NCBI GenBank assembly: GCA_029267795.1
Contig: JAJUHR010000131.1
Coordinates: 1-5,741, forward strand
DNA length: 5,741 bases
Source: Planctomycetota bacterium
GTDB lineage: Bacteria > Planctomycetota > Phycisphaerae > Phycisphaerales > Phycisphaeraceae
Direction of reading: 5' to 3'
Below the pieces are notes generated by a model. It ran no database searches. It saw only the letters and a list, made by a program, of their open reading frames with translations, and was not told the DNA's origin. Shown piece by piece: positions 1 through 5,741 of the stretch. Positions within the stretch are counted from its first letter, which is position 1. Each line of letters starts with the position of its first letter. Both the position numbers and the translations under genes were made by a program.

Positions 1-1469
1 CGGGCCCAAAAATCGAACATCTCCACCACCTCGGTCAGCCGATCCCCCGTCCGCTCGATCCCCACGTGCCGCCACATGATCGACCGCAGGCTCGACCGCA
101 CGTCCGCCAGGTCCAACTCCGACCGCTCCGAGGGCCGAATGTCCGACACCACCTTCACCGGCCCACGCAGCCCGATGACCCCGGCCCCGTTCGGCCCCAG
201 CATCTCCTGGCACACCCGTCCCGCCACCTCCCCCAGCACCAGCCCCTCCAGCAGGCTGTTGCTCGCCAGGCGGTTCGCCCCGTGCAGCCCGGTGCACGCC
301 ACCTCCCCACACGCGTACAGCCCTAGGAGATTCGTCCGGCCGCAGGCGTCCGTACGCACCCCGCCCACCATGTAATGCGCCGAGGGATGGATCGGGATCA
401 GCACCTTCGCCGGGTCGATCTCGAACTGCCGCAGCAGCGCGGAGATGCCGGGGAACCGTTCGGCGAACCGCCGCGGCTCGATGTGCCGGCAATCCAGATA
501 CACGTGCGTGTAGTTGGTCTTGGCCATCTGGGCCAGGATCGACCGGCTGACCACATCGCGCGGCGCCAGTTCCCCGCGCGGATCGTAATCCGTCATGAAC
601 CGGTACCCGTTGCGGTCGACCAGGTACGCCCCCTCGCCGCGCACCGCCTCCGTGATCAGCGAACGCGAAGCCCCCGCCACGTACAGCGTCGTGGGGTGGA
701 ACTGCATGAACGCCAAGTCTTGCAGCCGCGCCCCGGCCCGGTACGCCATCGCCAGCCCGTCTCCCGTCGCCACCGCGGGGTTGGTCGACTCGCGGAACAC
801 CTGCCCGCAGCCACCGCTGGCCAGGATCGTCGCCGCCGCCCAGATCACCTGCAGGCCATACTTCGGGTGGTGCGTGATCGCCCCGATGCACTGCGGGTTC
901 GACCCCTCCAACGTGATCAGGTCCAGCACAAAGCACTGCTCGAACACTCGGACACGCTGCTGCTGCCGCACCTGCCGCTCCAGCGTGTGGACCAACTCCC
1001 GCCCCGTGGCGTCCCCATCCGCGTGAACGATCCGGGCGCGGTTGTGGCCCCCCTCCTTGCCCAGCGCCAGGGGCCCTTCGGCCTCGCCCTCCCCGACAAG
1101 GGCGCGGTCGAACCGCATCCCCCACGCGATCAGCTCCTTGATCCTCGCCGGCCCCGCCTCCACCACCGCCCGCACCACCGGCACGTCGCACAACCCCGCC
1201 CCCGCCTCCACCGTGTCCGCCACGTGGTCGTCCAGCGAACCAGCCGACTCGTCCAGCACGGCCGCGATCCCCCCCTGCGCGTAGTACGTGTTCGACTGCG
1301 CCAGGTTGCCCTTGATCGCCACGATCACGTCCGCAAAACCCGATGCCGCCACCGCCGCACGCAGACCCGCCACCCCACCCCCGATCACCAGCACGTCCGT
1401 GAAGATCTGCGGAAGCAGCGTCGCCCGAAACGGGATCAGATATCGACGCTCGTCAAACACTGGGTTCAT
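1..1469 (-). CDS. nadB: L-aspartate oxidase NadB (C-terminus beyond window edge)
   Basis: NadB is a cytosolic FAD flavoenzyme that oxidises L-aspartate to iminoaspartate, which NadA uses to make quinolinate in de novo NAD+ synthesis. The first 489 residues are visible and read without interruption. They include the Rossmann FAD motif IGGGVAGLRAA (29-39), the NadB-typical SNTYYAQGGIAA (59-70), FMQFHPT (254-260), RGEGAYL (277-283), PRDVVSR (303-309), the active-site HY pair (365-366), and the signature GEVACTGLHGANRLASNSLL starting at 388. The helical C-terminal domain begins near residue 450 with WRHVGIERTGDRL (466-478). About 40-60 residues should be missing compared with the usual 510-550. 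The ATG at 1469 puts the FAD motif at the expected distance from the N-terminus; a GTGGA stretch about eight bases upstream is a modest ribosome site. It lies 26 bp after the lipoprotein gene, so co-transcription is likely. SdhA or FrdA is excluded because the covalent-FAD histidine context is absent and the NadB signatures are present. Confidence 0.96.
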   Translation of the reverse strand, partial: MNPVFDERRYLIPFRATLLPQIFTDVLVIGGGVAGLRAAVAASGFADVIVAIKGNLAQSNTYYAQGGIAAVLDESAGSLDDHVADTVEAGAGLCDVPVVRAVVEAGPARIKELIAWGMRFDRALVGEGEAEGPLALGKEGGHNRARIVHADGDATGRELVHTLERQVRQQQRVRVFEQCFVLDLITLEGSNPQCIGAITHHPKYGLQVIWAAATILASGGCGQVFRESTNPAVATGDGLAMAYRAGARLQDLAFMQFHPTTLYVAGASRSLITEAVRGEGAYLVDRNGYRFMTDYDPRGELAPRDVVSRSILAQMAKTNYTHVYLDCRHIEPRRFAERFPGISALLRQFEIDPAKVLIPIHPSAHYMVGGVRTDACGRTNLLGLYACGEVACTGLHGANRLASNSLLEGLVLGEVAGRVCQEMLGPNGAGVIGLRGPVKVVSDIRPSERSELDLADVRSSLRSIMWRHVGIERTGDRLTEVVEMFDFWA

Positions 1470-1495
1470 GCCGATTTTCCACTCAACCCGCAAAC

Positions 1496-1996
1496 TCAAC
1501 GATCCCCCCGCTCCACGCGGCCCGACCCTTCGAACTTCACGCTCGGTAAAGGCACACGCATCTCGGTCAGCAACTGGCGGACTTCCCCCACCGGCCGGTA
1601 ACTCACCGACCCTTCCACCCGGTACTCAGCCCCTGCCAGATCACCCCAGCCCGTGTTCGCAATGGCCACCGGCAGCCGCACCACCTGCCTGCCCGGCGAC
1701 CCCTCCTCCCCCTCCCCTTGACCGGCCGCCGCGGGGATCGTCCGGTGCAGCCACTCGCGGGCCGTATAACTGCCCACCCCCTGCAGCGACACCGTGTACT
1801 CCGCTTCGACCAGCGGCACCGGCGTCCTGTTGGGATTCTCCAGTTCAACCACCGTCTCCAGCCGCGCCCCCTCGTGCGTCTGGGAGGCCAAAACCACGTC
1901 CGCCACGCGAGCAGCCGGTTCGGCTAACCCGCCCCCCGCCGCACACCCGCCACCGATCGTGGCCACAACCCACATTGCGCCGCCCAAACGCTTCAA
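1496..1996 (-). CDS. Small LEA type 2 (WHy-like) lipoprotein, probable TTG start
   Basis: This is a predicted envelope lipoprotein of 166 residues. A short basic N-region (MKRLGG) leads into a hydrophobic stretch AMWVVATIGGG and then Cys18, the probable lipidation site. The lipobox is imperfect, with Gly at -3, so the lipid anchor is likely but not certain. A Gly/Ala linker (19-30) precedes a single beta-rich domain of about 130 residues. ELENPNRTPVPLVEAEYTVS (51-70) matches the N-P-N and P-L-x-x-x-x-Y pattern of LEA_2/WHy domains, and the ending RVPLPSVKFEGSGRV (147-161) resembles that family's closing strand. In this family the domain is an Ig-like fold linked to desiccation or stress, but the bacterial role is unclear and no enzymatic function is claimed. 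TTG at 1996 was chosen because GAGGG sits six bases upstream and because only this start gives a basic N-region before the hydrophobic core. The ATG eight codons inside would lose that basic region, and extension to an ATG at 2137 adds an implausible Arg-rich segment. Confidence 0.75.
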   Translation of the reverse strand: MKRLGGAMWVVATIGGGCAAGGGLAEPAARVADVVLASQTHEGARLETVVELENPNRTPVPLVEAEYTVSLQGVGSYTAREWLHRTIPAAAGQGEGEEGSPGRQVVRLPVAIANTGWGDLAGAEYRVEGSVSYRPVGEVRQLLTEMRVPLPSVKFEGSGRVERGDR

Positions 1997-2002
1997 GTCA
2001 TA

Positions 2003-2007
2003 CCCTC
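2003..2007 (-). promoter_or_regulatory. Shine-Dalgarno GAGGG deciding the TTG start of the LEA2 lipoprotein
   Basis: On the minus strand GAGGG is followed by six bases and then TTG at 1996. The only ATG nearby (2001) lies one base from this site and opens ATG-ACT-TGA, a dead-end two-codon frame. The site therefore supports TTG as the initiator. This is direct sequence evidence with no experimental start mapping. Confidence 0.55.
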
Positions 2008-2107
2008 GTCGAAATCCACGTCCCCGCCGCCAAACGCTCTCTCGATCACCAACCCGGTCTCCACACTTTGCACCCAGCCGGCGAGTTTCAGACAGAGCTT
2101 GGTAAGA

Positions 2108-2136
2108 AGGATAGAGCAAGGTAGACCACGTTACCA
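2108..2136 (-). promoter_or_regulatory. Weak sigma70-like promoter candidate for LEA2-nadB
   Basis: On the minus strand TGGTAA (2136-2131, three of six matches to TTGACA) is followed by a 17-base spacer and TATCCT (2113-2108, four of six matches to TATAAT). Spacing is ideal but the -35 element is poor. Transcription would start near 2101 and leave a leader of about 105 bases before the TTG codon. It overlaps the GGTA repeat block, which could bind a regulator. Chance occurrence is quite possible. Confidence 0.22.
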
Positions 2137-2151
2137 CATACCGAATACCAG
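2120..2151 (-). repeat. Heptad-spaced GGTA direct repeats upstream of the LEA2 lipoprotein gene
   Basis: On the minus strand GGTA occurs three times at an exact seven-base period (2149-2146, 2142-2139, 2135-2132), followed by GGTC eight bases on (2127-2124). The block lies about 125-155 bases before the TTG start and overlaps the weak promoter candidate. Evenly spaced short direct repeats upstream of a gene can be regulator half-sites, but I do not recognise this motif, and four-base units are short enough to arise by chance. Confidence 0.35.
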
Positions 2152-2173
2152 CCCGCCAACGACCCCACCACAG

Positions 2174-2914
2174 CTACGCCGCGCCACACCGCCCCTGCTG
2201 CGCCTCCACCGCGACGCGCTGCCCGCCACCCACCACACCCCCCTGCATCCGCCTGCCCAATTCCCGTCTCATCCCCTCCACAACCGTACGCAGGTGCTCC
2301 AGCGCAGCGTCCGGCCCCATCGCAATCAACGCCTCCGCCGCGATGGGCGCCCCATAACGGACCCCGATCCGTCCCCACGGCCTGGGTAGCGCCCTCCCCT
2401 TCGGCCACGCCCCGTACGCCCCCTCGATCGCCACGGGCAGCACCCACGGCCGGGCGCGCTTGATCAGCAACATCGTCCCGGTCGCGAAAGCGTGCGTCGT
2501 ACCGTCGAGCGTGCGCGTCCCCTCCGGGAAGATCAGCAGCGCGTGCCCCTGCCGCAGCACCTCCAGGCAGCGACGCATCGCCGCCATGTCCGTTTCCCCT
2601 CGGTCCACCGGGATCGCGTTCAGCGAACGGATCAGCCACGAAAACGCTGCATGATTAAACAAATTCGAACGAGCCAACGCGTAAAACTGTCGGCGGTGGC
2701 AGCCCAGCCCCACGAGGATCGGGTCCAGATAAGACTGGTGATTGCTCACCAGCAGCAACGGCCCTGAGCCCGGAATGTTCCTGGTGCCCCACGCCCGATA
2801 CCGGTAGCACGTCCCCACCAGGGCGTAGCTGATCGCGTGCAGGAAATGCCACCACGCGATCCGCCACAGGCCGGCGCCGGGCTGGCGGGCACGGAACGGG
2901 GCGAACCACCTCAC
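2174..2914 (-). CDS. plsC: 1-acyl-sn-glycerol-3-phosphate acyltransferase (PlsC family)
   Basis: This membrane-associated acyltransferase is predicted to add the second acyl chain to lysophosphatidic acid, giving phosphatidic acid, the phospholipid precursor. At 246 residues it is a normal size for the family. The LPLAT/AGPAT blocks are all present in order: block I NHQSYLDP (58-65) with catalytic His59 and Asp64, block II IPVDRG (101-106), block III FPEGTRT (129-135), and block IV VLPVAIEG (158-165). A hydrophobic, Trp-rich N-terminal segment (about 17-37) probably contacts the membrane. The last 25 residues are Gly/Gln-rich and look like a disordered tail. Translation starts at GTG, which overlaps the cmk stop codon as GTGA, and a strong GGGAGG lies six bases upstream inside cmk, so translational coupling is likely. 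The cmk-plsC pairing is known in other bacteria. The exact acyl acceptor cannot be read from sequence, and other LPLAT substrates remain possible. Confidence 0.92.
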   Translation of the reverse strand: MRWFAPFRARQPGAGLWRIAWWHFLHAISYALVGTCYRYRAWGTRNIPGSGPLLLVSNHQSYLDPILVGLGCHRRQFYALARSNLFNHAAFSWLIRSLNAIPVDRGETDMAAMRRCLEVLRQGHALLIFPEGTRTLDGTTHAFATGTMLLIKRARPWVLPVAIEGAYGAWPKGRALPRPWGRIGVRYGAPIAAEALIAMGPDAALEHLRTVVEGMRRELGRRMQGGVVGGGQRVAVEAQQGRCGAA

Positions 2915-3660
2915 CGCGGGCCTCCCGGGCCGGCCGCGTCGCTGCTGCGACCACCCCCAGGGCCTGCCACCGCCTCGCCGTACCGCGTCCGCACGTGCGC
3001 CTCCAGACGGTCGACCACCTGATCCAGCGTCAGATCGCTCGTGTCCACGCGGATCGCGTCCTCGGGGCAGATTAGCGGCCCCTCGCTGCGGCCCGTATCC
3101 CGGCGGTCTCGCTCCTGGATCCCCACCAGCACCTGCGACTCTTCCGCCGCCCGACCCTCCTGCCGCAACTGCTCAGCCCGGCGCTTGGCGCGGACGTGCG
3201 GTGAAGCCTCAAGGTAAAATTTCACCTGCGCCCCGGGGAACACCACCGACCCCTGATCGCGCCCCTCGCTGATGAGACGCGGGCAGCTCTCCCCAATCCG
3301 CTGCTGGGCGCGGACCAGCACCCGCCTGACCTCCGGCAACACCGCCACGTCACTCACGCGGGCGGTCACGTCCGGGTCTCGCAGCCTTGGCGTCACGTCC
3401 CGCCCCTCCACGTACAGCCTCGGCGGGTCAGTGCCCCAATCGAACTCCATCCTGACTTTCCCAGCCAGCTCAACCACCGCCGCCGGCTCCCGCCCCGGGT
3501 CGATCCCCCGGTCCAAGCACACCGCCGTCAGGCCCCGGTACATTGCCCCCGTGTCTAGAAAACGCAACCCCAAACGACGCGCCAACCGGTGCGCCACCGA
3601 AGACTTGCCCGAACCGGCCGGACCGTCCAGCGTCACAATAAGGGGGGATAGCTGCGCCAT
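2911..3660 (-). CDS. cmk: Cytidylate kinase (CMP/dCMP kinase)
   Basis: Cmk is a cytosolic kinase that phosphorylates CMP and dCMP with ATP to give CDP and dCDP, recycling pyrimidines from RNA and lipid turnover. The 249 residues show the P-loop GPAGSGKS (13-20), the NMP-binding DTGAMYR (36-42), the family block SEGRDQGSVVFPGA (131-144), and the lid ERDRRDTGRSEGPL (183-196) with its arginine cluster. The block at 131-144 reads RDQGS where Escherichia coli has RDMGT; the key Arg and Asp are kept. The length is typical apart from a Gly/Pro-rich tail (232-249) whose codons hold the plsC ribosome site. ATG at 3660 matches the usual family N-terminus; a GTG two codons upstream is possible, and neither has a clear Shine-Dalgarno. 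The gene starts 26 bp after nadE and overlaps plsC by four bases, so it is almost certainly co-transcribed with both. Confidence 0.95.
   Translation of the reverse strand: MAQLSPLIVTLDGPAGSGKSSVAHRLARRLGLRFLDTGAMYRGLTAVCLDRGIDPGREPAAVVELAGKVRMEFDWGTDPPRLYVEGRDVTPRLRDPDVTARVSDVAVLPEVRRVLVRAQQRIGESCPRLISEGRDQGSVVFPGAQVKFYLEASPHVRAKRRAEQLRQEGRAAEESQVLVGIQERDRRDTGRSEGPLICPEDAIRVDTSDLTLDQVVDRLEAHVRTRYGEAVAGPGGGRSSDAAGPGGPR
2921..2926 (-). promoter_or_regulatory. Strong Shine-Dalgarno GGGAGG for plsC, inside the end of cmk
   Basis: GGGAGG ends six bases before the plsC GTG at 2914. It is embedded in the codons for the Gly/Pro-rich final residues of cytidylate kinase. It fixes the GTG start and indicates that plsC is translated by re-initiation or direct loading at the cmk stop. 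It is the best ribosome site seen in the window; nadE, cmk and the TPR gene have weak or no recognisable ones. Confidence 0.65.
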
Positions 3661-3686
3661 CGTCACATAACCCGCCAACAGACGCT

Positions 3687-5441
3687 TCAGGGCTTTGCCG
3701 CTCCCGCGCCCAGCAACACGCCATTGTCGAACCGCTGGGCGATCGGCATCCGTCGGCCGAACCCGAACGCCCGCCCCGTGATCTTCAGCCCCGGCGCCGC
3801 CTGCTGCCGCTTGTACTCGTTCCGGTCGATCATCCGCACGACCCGCCGCACCGTCTCGGGGTCGATCCCCGTCTCCGCGATGATCTGCGCCACCGGCTGA
3901 TCCCGCTCCACGTACCGCTCGATGATCTGATCCAGCAGGGCGTATGGCGGCAGCGTGTCCTGATCGGTCTGATTCGGCCTTAGCTCCGCGCTGGGCACCT
4001 TCGCGATCGAGCTCTCCGGGATCACCGGCCCCCCGTACCGCTGCCGCAGCGGGGAGGCGGGCGATTCGTTGATCCACCGCGCCAGCTCCCACACCATCAT
4101 CTTGGGCACATCGTTGATCACCGCCAGCCCCCCGGCCATGTCCCCGTACAGCGTGCAGTATCCCACCGCCAGCTCGCTCTTGTTGCCGGTGCTCACCAGC
4201 AGCGAGCCGAACTTGTTGCTCAGCGCCATCAGCACCATGCCCCGCAACCGGGCCTGCAGGTTTTCCTCCGTGGTGTCCGGAGGCAGGCCTTTAAATTGAG
4301 GGCTTAGTGTCTGTTCCATGGCCACGTGGGCTCGTTCGATGGGGATGACCTCGAACCGCATCCCCAGCCGCCGGGCCAGCTCTCTCGCGTCGTCGATCGA
4401 TCCCTTCGAACTGTACCGCGAGGGCATCGCCACGCCTAAAACGTTGTCCGCCCCCAGCGCCGCCACCGCTAGCGCCCCTGTCAGGGCCGAATCGACCCCG
4501 CCCGACAGGCCCACCACGACCGACTTGAACCCGCACTTTCGACAGTAGTCACGCAGCCCCAGCACCAACGCGTGGTAAGCCGATTCGATCCCTCGACGCG
4601 GCGTCTCGATCCGGTTCCGCACCGCCGCAGCCTCCCCCGGGCCACCCGGCCCCGCCAGCGGCAGCTCGAAGACCAACAGGTCCTCCTCGAAGTCCTTCGC
4701 GTGGGCCAGCAACACCCCCTGGGCGTCCACGGCGCAGCTGTTGCCGTCAAACACCAGCTCGTCGTTCCCCCCCACCTGATTGCAGAACAGCATCGGCAGC
4801 CGGTGCCGCCGAGCCGCGGAGCGGATCAGCTCCATCCGGAAATCGTGCTTGCCCACGACGAACGGCGACGCGGAGCAGTTGACCAGAACTCGGGCCCCCG
4901 CCTCCGCCAAATGCTGGATCGGGTCCTCATAGTACAGCTGCCGAGGCACCACGGTCGGGTCGTTCCACATGTCCTCGCAGATGCTCACGCCCAAGGCCGC
5001 CCCGTCCACACACGCCGAGGATGGGAACGCCGACCCCAGCGGCGCCAGCGGCCCCGGCTCGAAGTACCTCCGCTCGTCAAACACGTCATACGTCGGAAGC
5101 AACGCCTTGACCCACCGATGCGCGACCCGACCCCCGAAGCACACCGCTGCAGCGTTATACAGCGTTCGCCCCAGCGGCTTGTCCGACGGACAGGGGTACC
5201 CGATGATCGCCCCGATATCCGTGCACTCGCCCGCCAGCTCCTGAACCGCCTGGACGCTCTGCTCAATCGCAGCCGGCTTCAGCAACAGGTCCTTGGGCGG
5301 ATACCCGATCACCGATAACTCGGGGAACACCACCAGCCGGGCCCCCTGCTCCTTCGCGCCGTGGATGGCGCGGCGGATCAGCTCGGTGTTGCCGCGGATG
5401 TCCCCCACCACGGGATTGGTCTGGGCCAGGGCTACTCTCAT
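3687..5441 (-). CDS. nadE: Glutamine-dependent NAD+ synthetase
   Basis: NadE catalyses the last step of NAD+ synthesis: ATP-dependent amidation of nicotinate adenine dinucleotide (deamido-NAD+) with ammonia taken from glutamine. The 584-residue protein is the long two-domain type. The N-terminal nitrilase-like glutaminase domain (about 1-265) carries the catalytic triad Glu41 in FPELSVIGYPPKDLL, Lys112 in VKALLPTYDVFDERRYF, and Cys155 in SICEDMW. The C-terminal synthetase domain (about 285-584) carries the PP-loop LSGGVDS (312-318) and the later STGNKSELAVGYCTLYGDMA signature. No key residue is missing, so it should use glutamine and not only free ammonia. ATG at 5441 begins MRVALAQTNP, the standard family start; the reading frame stays open upstream, but that sequence crosses the promoter region and the divergent gene. 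It is the first gene of the minus-strand cluster, with a good -10 element 20 bases upstream of the start codon. Confidence 0.97.
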   Translation of the reverse strand: MRVALAQTNPVVGDIRGNTELIRRAIHGAKEQGARLVVFPELSVIGYPPKDLLLKPAAIEQSVQAVQELAGECTDIGAIIGYPCPSDKPLGRTLYNAAAVCFGGRVAHRWVKALLPTYDVFDERRYFEPGPLAPLGSAFPSSACVDGAALGVSICEDMWNDPTVVPRQLYYEDPIQHLAEAGARVLVNCSASPFVVGKHDFRMELIRSAARRHRLPMLFCNQVGGNDELVFDGNSCAVDAQGVLLAHAKDFEEDLLVFELPLAGPGGPGEAAAVRNRIETPRRGIESAYHALVLGLRDYCRKCGFKSVVVGLSGGVDSALTGALAVAALGADNVLGVAMPSRYSSKGSIDDARELARRLGMRFEVIPIERAHVAMEQTLSPQFKGLPPDTTEENLQARLRGMVLMALSNKFGSLLVSTGNKSELAVGYCTLYGDMAGGLAVINDVPKMMVWELARWINESPASPLRQRYGGPVIPESSIAKVPSAELRPNQTDQDTLPPYALLDQIIERYVERDQPVAQIIAETGIDPETVRRVVRMIDRNEYKRQQAAPGLKITGRAFGFGRRMPIAQRFDNGVLLGAGAAKP

Positions 5442-5461
5442 GGCTCGTTCTAAACGATCCG

Positions 5462-5490
5462 ATTGTAATCTGTTAACGCGGTGGGAACAC
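5462..5490 (-). promoter_or_regulatory. Candidate promoter of the nadE-led cluster
   Basis: On the minus strand TACAAT (5467-5462) matches five of six bases of the TATAAT -10 box. A 17-base spacer leads back to GTGTTC (5490-5485), a poor -35. Transcription would start near 5455, giving a leader of only about 14 bases before the nadE ATG at 5441. The AT-rich stretch around the -10 stands out from its GC-rich surroundings. I do not recognise any NAD-regulator (NrtR, NiaR or NadR) operator here. Confidence 0.4.
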
Positions 5491-5513
5491 GGCCGGCCCA
5501 TCCCCCGCCTCGG

Positions 5514-5542
5514 TTGACCATAAGATCGGCAAGGCCTAACTT
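5514..5542 (+). promoter_or_regulatory. Candidate promoter of the TPR lipoprotein gene
   Basis: TTGACC (5514-5519, five of six matches to TTGACA) is followed by a 17-base spacer and TAACTT (5537-5542, matching the important T, A and final T of the -10 box). The expected transcription start falls at about 5549, immediately before the ATG at 5550. If correct, the message is leaderless or nearly so, which fits the absence of a Shine-Dalgarno site before this gene. Confidence 0.38.
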
Positions 5543-5549
5543 GTCCGCC

Positions 5550-5741
5550 ATGAAACCACGTATCCATCGCCACAGGCTCACAGGGTTTGTCGCTCTTTGC
5601 GCCCTCCTGGCCCTGCAAGGCTGCGCCGGTGTGCAAAACCCCGCGGAACGCCGCGCCCAACAGCACCTGCAGAGCGGCCGGCAATACCTCACCGAGGGGC
5701 TGATGGACTCGGCCTTGGCGGCATTCGGCCTCGCCTTGGAA
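5550..5741 (+). CDS. TPR-containing lipoprotein (N-terminal part only)
   Basis: This is a predicted envelope lipoprotein, of which 64 residues are visible before the window ends. The N-region is strongly basic and His-rich (MKPRIHRHR), followed by a hydrophobic core (10-22) and the lipobox LQGC with Cys25 as the lipidation site. Residues 36-64 fit one tetratricopeptide repeat: Gly43, Tyr46, Gly50, Ala55, Phe59 and Ala62 occupy the six consensus positions 8, 11, 15, 20, 24 and 27. TPR repeats form helical scaffolds for protein-protein contact, so an assembly or secretion-helper role (PilF-like or BamD-like, for example) is possible but not shown. No Shine-Dalgarno is visible; AAGG at 5531 is too far from the ATG. 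It is transcribed divergently from nadE, and the functional link, if any, is unknown. Confidence 0.82.
   Translation, partial: MKPRIHRHRLTGFVALCALLALQGCAGVQNPAERRAQQHLQSGRQYLTEGLMDSALAAFGLALE

Larger units (their letters stand above)
1997..2173. other. 177-bp gap between plsC and the LEA2 lipoprotein gene
   Basis: This is the only sizeable non-coding gap inside the minus-strand cluster. I see no GC-rich hairpin followed by a T-run, so no intrinsic terminator, and no RNA gene. It contains a short GGTA repeat block at 2120-2151, a weak promoter candidate at 2108-2136, and the Shine-Dalgarno site for the downstream gene. It may mark the boundary between an nadE-cmk-plsC unit and a LEA2-nadB unit, or it may simply be a leader within one long operon. 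Confidence 0.5.

Noticed and set aside
1447..1460. A 14-base sequence repeated exactly at 5071-5084
   Set aside because: Both copies encode VFDERR, in the N-terminus of NadB and in the conserved YDVFDERRYF of NadE. Shared amino acids plus similar codon use explain it.
1..1469. Succinate dehydrogenase or fumarate reductase flavoprotein as an alternative to NadB
   Set aside because: The SNTYYAQGGIAA and TGLHGANRLASNSLLEGL signatures, and the absence of the covalent-FAD histidine context, fit L-aspartate oxidase.
375..1601. A long open plus-strand frame opposite nadB, about 400 codons
   Set aside because: Its translation is rich in Arg, Pro and His with no recognisable domain, as expected for the antisense of a GC-rich gene. 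NadB on the minus strand is unambiguous.
2100..2136. Inverted repeat TGGTAA / TTACCA as a possible terminator stem after plsC
   Set aside because: The stem is six bases with a 25-base loop and no following T-run, which is consistent with chance.
2088..2639. A minus-strand open frame in a second frame overlapping plsC and the gap
   Set aside because: Its Gly/Arg/Ala-rich translation has no family resemblance, while the plsC frame holds all four acyltransferase blocks.
4572..5318. A plus-strand open frame of about 250 codons opposite nadE
   Set aside because: It is antisense to well-conserved NadE motifs, its composition is Arg/Pro/His/Gln-rich, and no start signal is visible. It is a coding shadow.
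1..5741. CRISPR arrays, tRNA or rRNA genes, insertion sequences, phage or defence genes
   Set aside because: No repeat-spacer pattern, transposase motif, terminal inverted repeats or RNA-gene sequence was seen; nearly all of the window is housekeeping coding sequence.

Overview
The window is GC-rich bacterial chromosome, roughly two thirds G+C by eye. It holds one minus-strand gene cluster and the start of one divergent plus-strand gene. Gene content, loose start-codon use (ATG, GTG and probably TTG), mostly weak Shine-Dalgarno sites, and the pairing of a LEA2-type lipoprotein with a TPR lipoprotein fit a planctomycete-like organism, perhaps Phycisphaerae. That placement is an inference from protein flavour and rests on no database search.

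Layout, read in the direction of transcription from the right. A 108-bp divergent intergenic region (5442-5549) separates a plus-strand TPR lipoprotein gene (5550 to the window end, partial) from the minus-strand cluster. The cluster runs nadE (glutamine-dependent NAD+ synthetase, 5441-3687), cmk (cytidylate kinase, 3660-2911), plsC (acyltransferase, 2914-2174), a 177-bp gap, a small LEA type 2 lipoprotein gene (1996-1496), and nadB (L-aspartate oxidase, 1469 to the left edge, C-terminus cut off). Spacing is tight: nadE-cmk 26 bp, cmk-plsC a 4-bp GTGA overlap, LEA2-nadB 26 bp. Only the gap before the LEA2 gene is large enough for an internal promoter or a transcript break.

Together, NadB catalyses the first step and NadE the last step of de novo NAD+ synthesis. 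Between them lie a pyrimidine nucleotide kinase and a phospholipid acyltransferase, a cmk-plsC pairing known from several bacterial phyla. The theme is housekeeping cofactor, nucleotide and membrane-lipid synthesis, with two envelope lipoproteins of unknown role. I found no CRISPR array, mobile element, tRNA, rRNA or phage gene, and no convincing previously undescribed system. The points most worth checking are the gene order itself, the TTG-started lipoprotein, a heptad-spaced GGTA repeat upstream of it, and a possibly leaderless divergent promoter.
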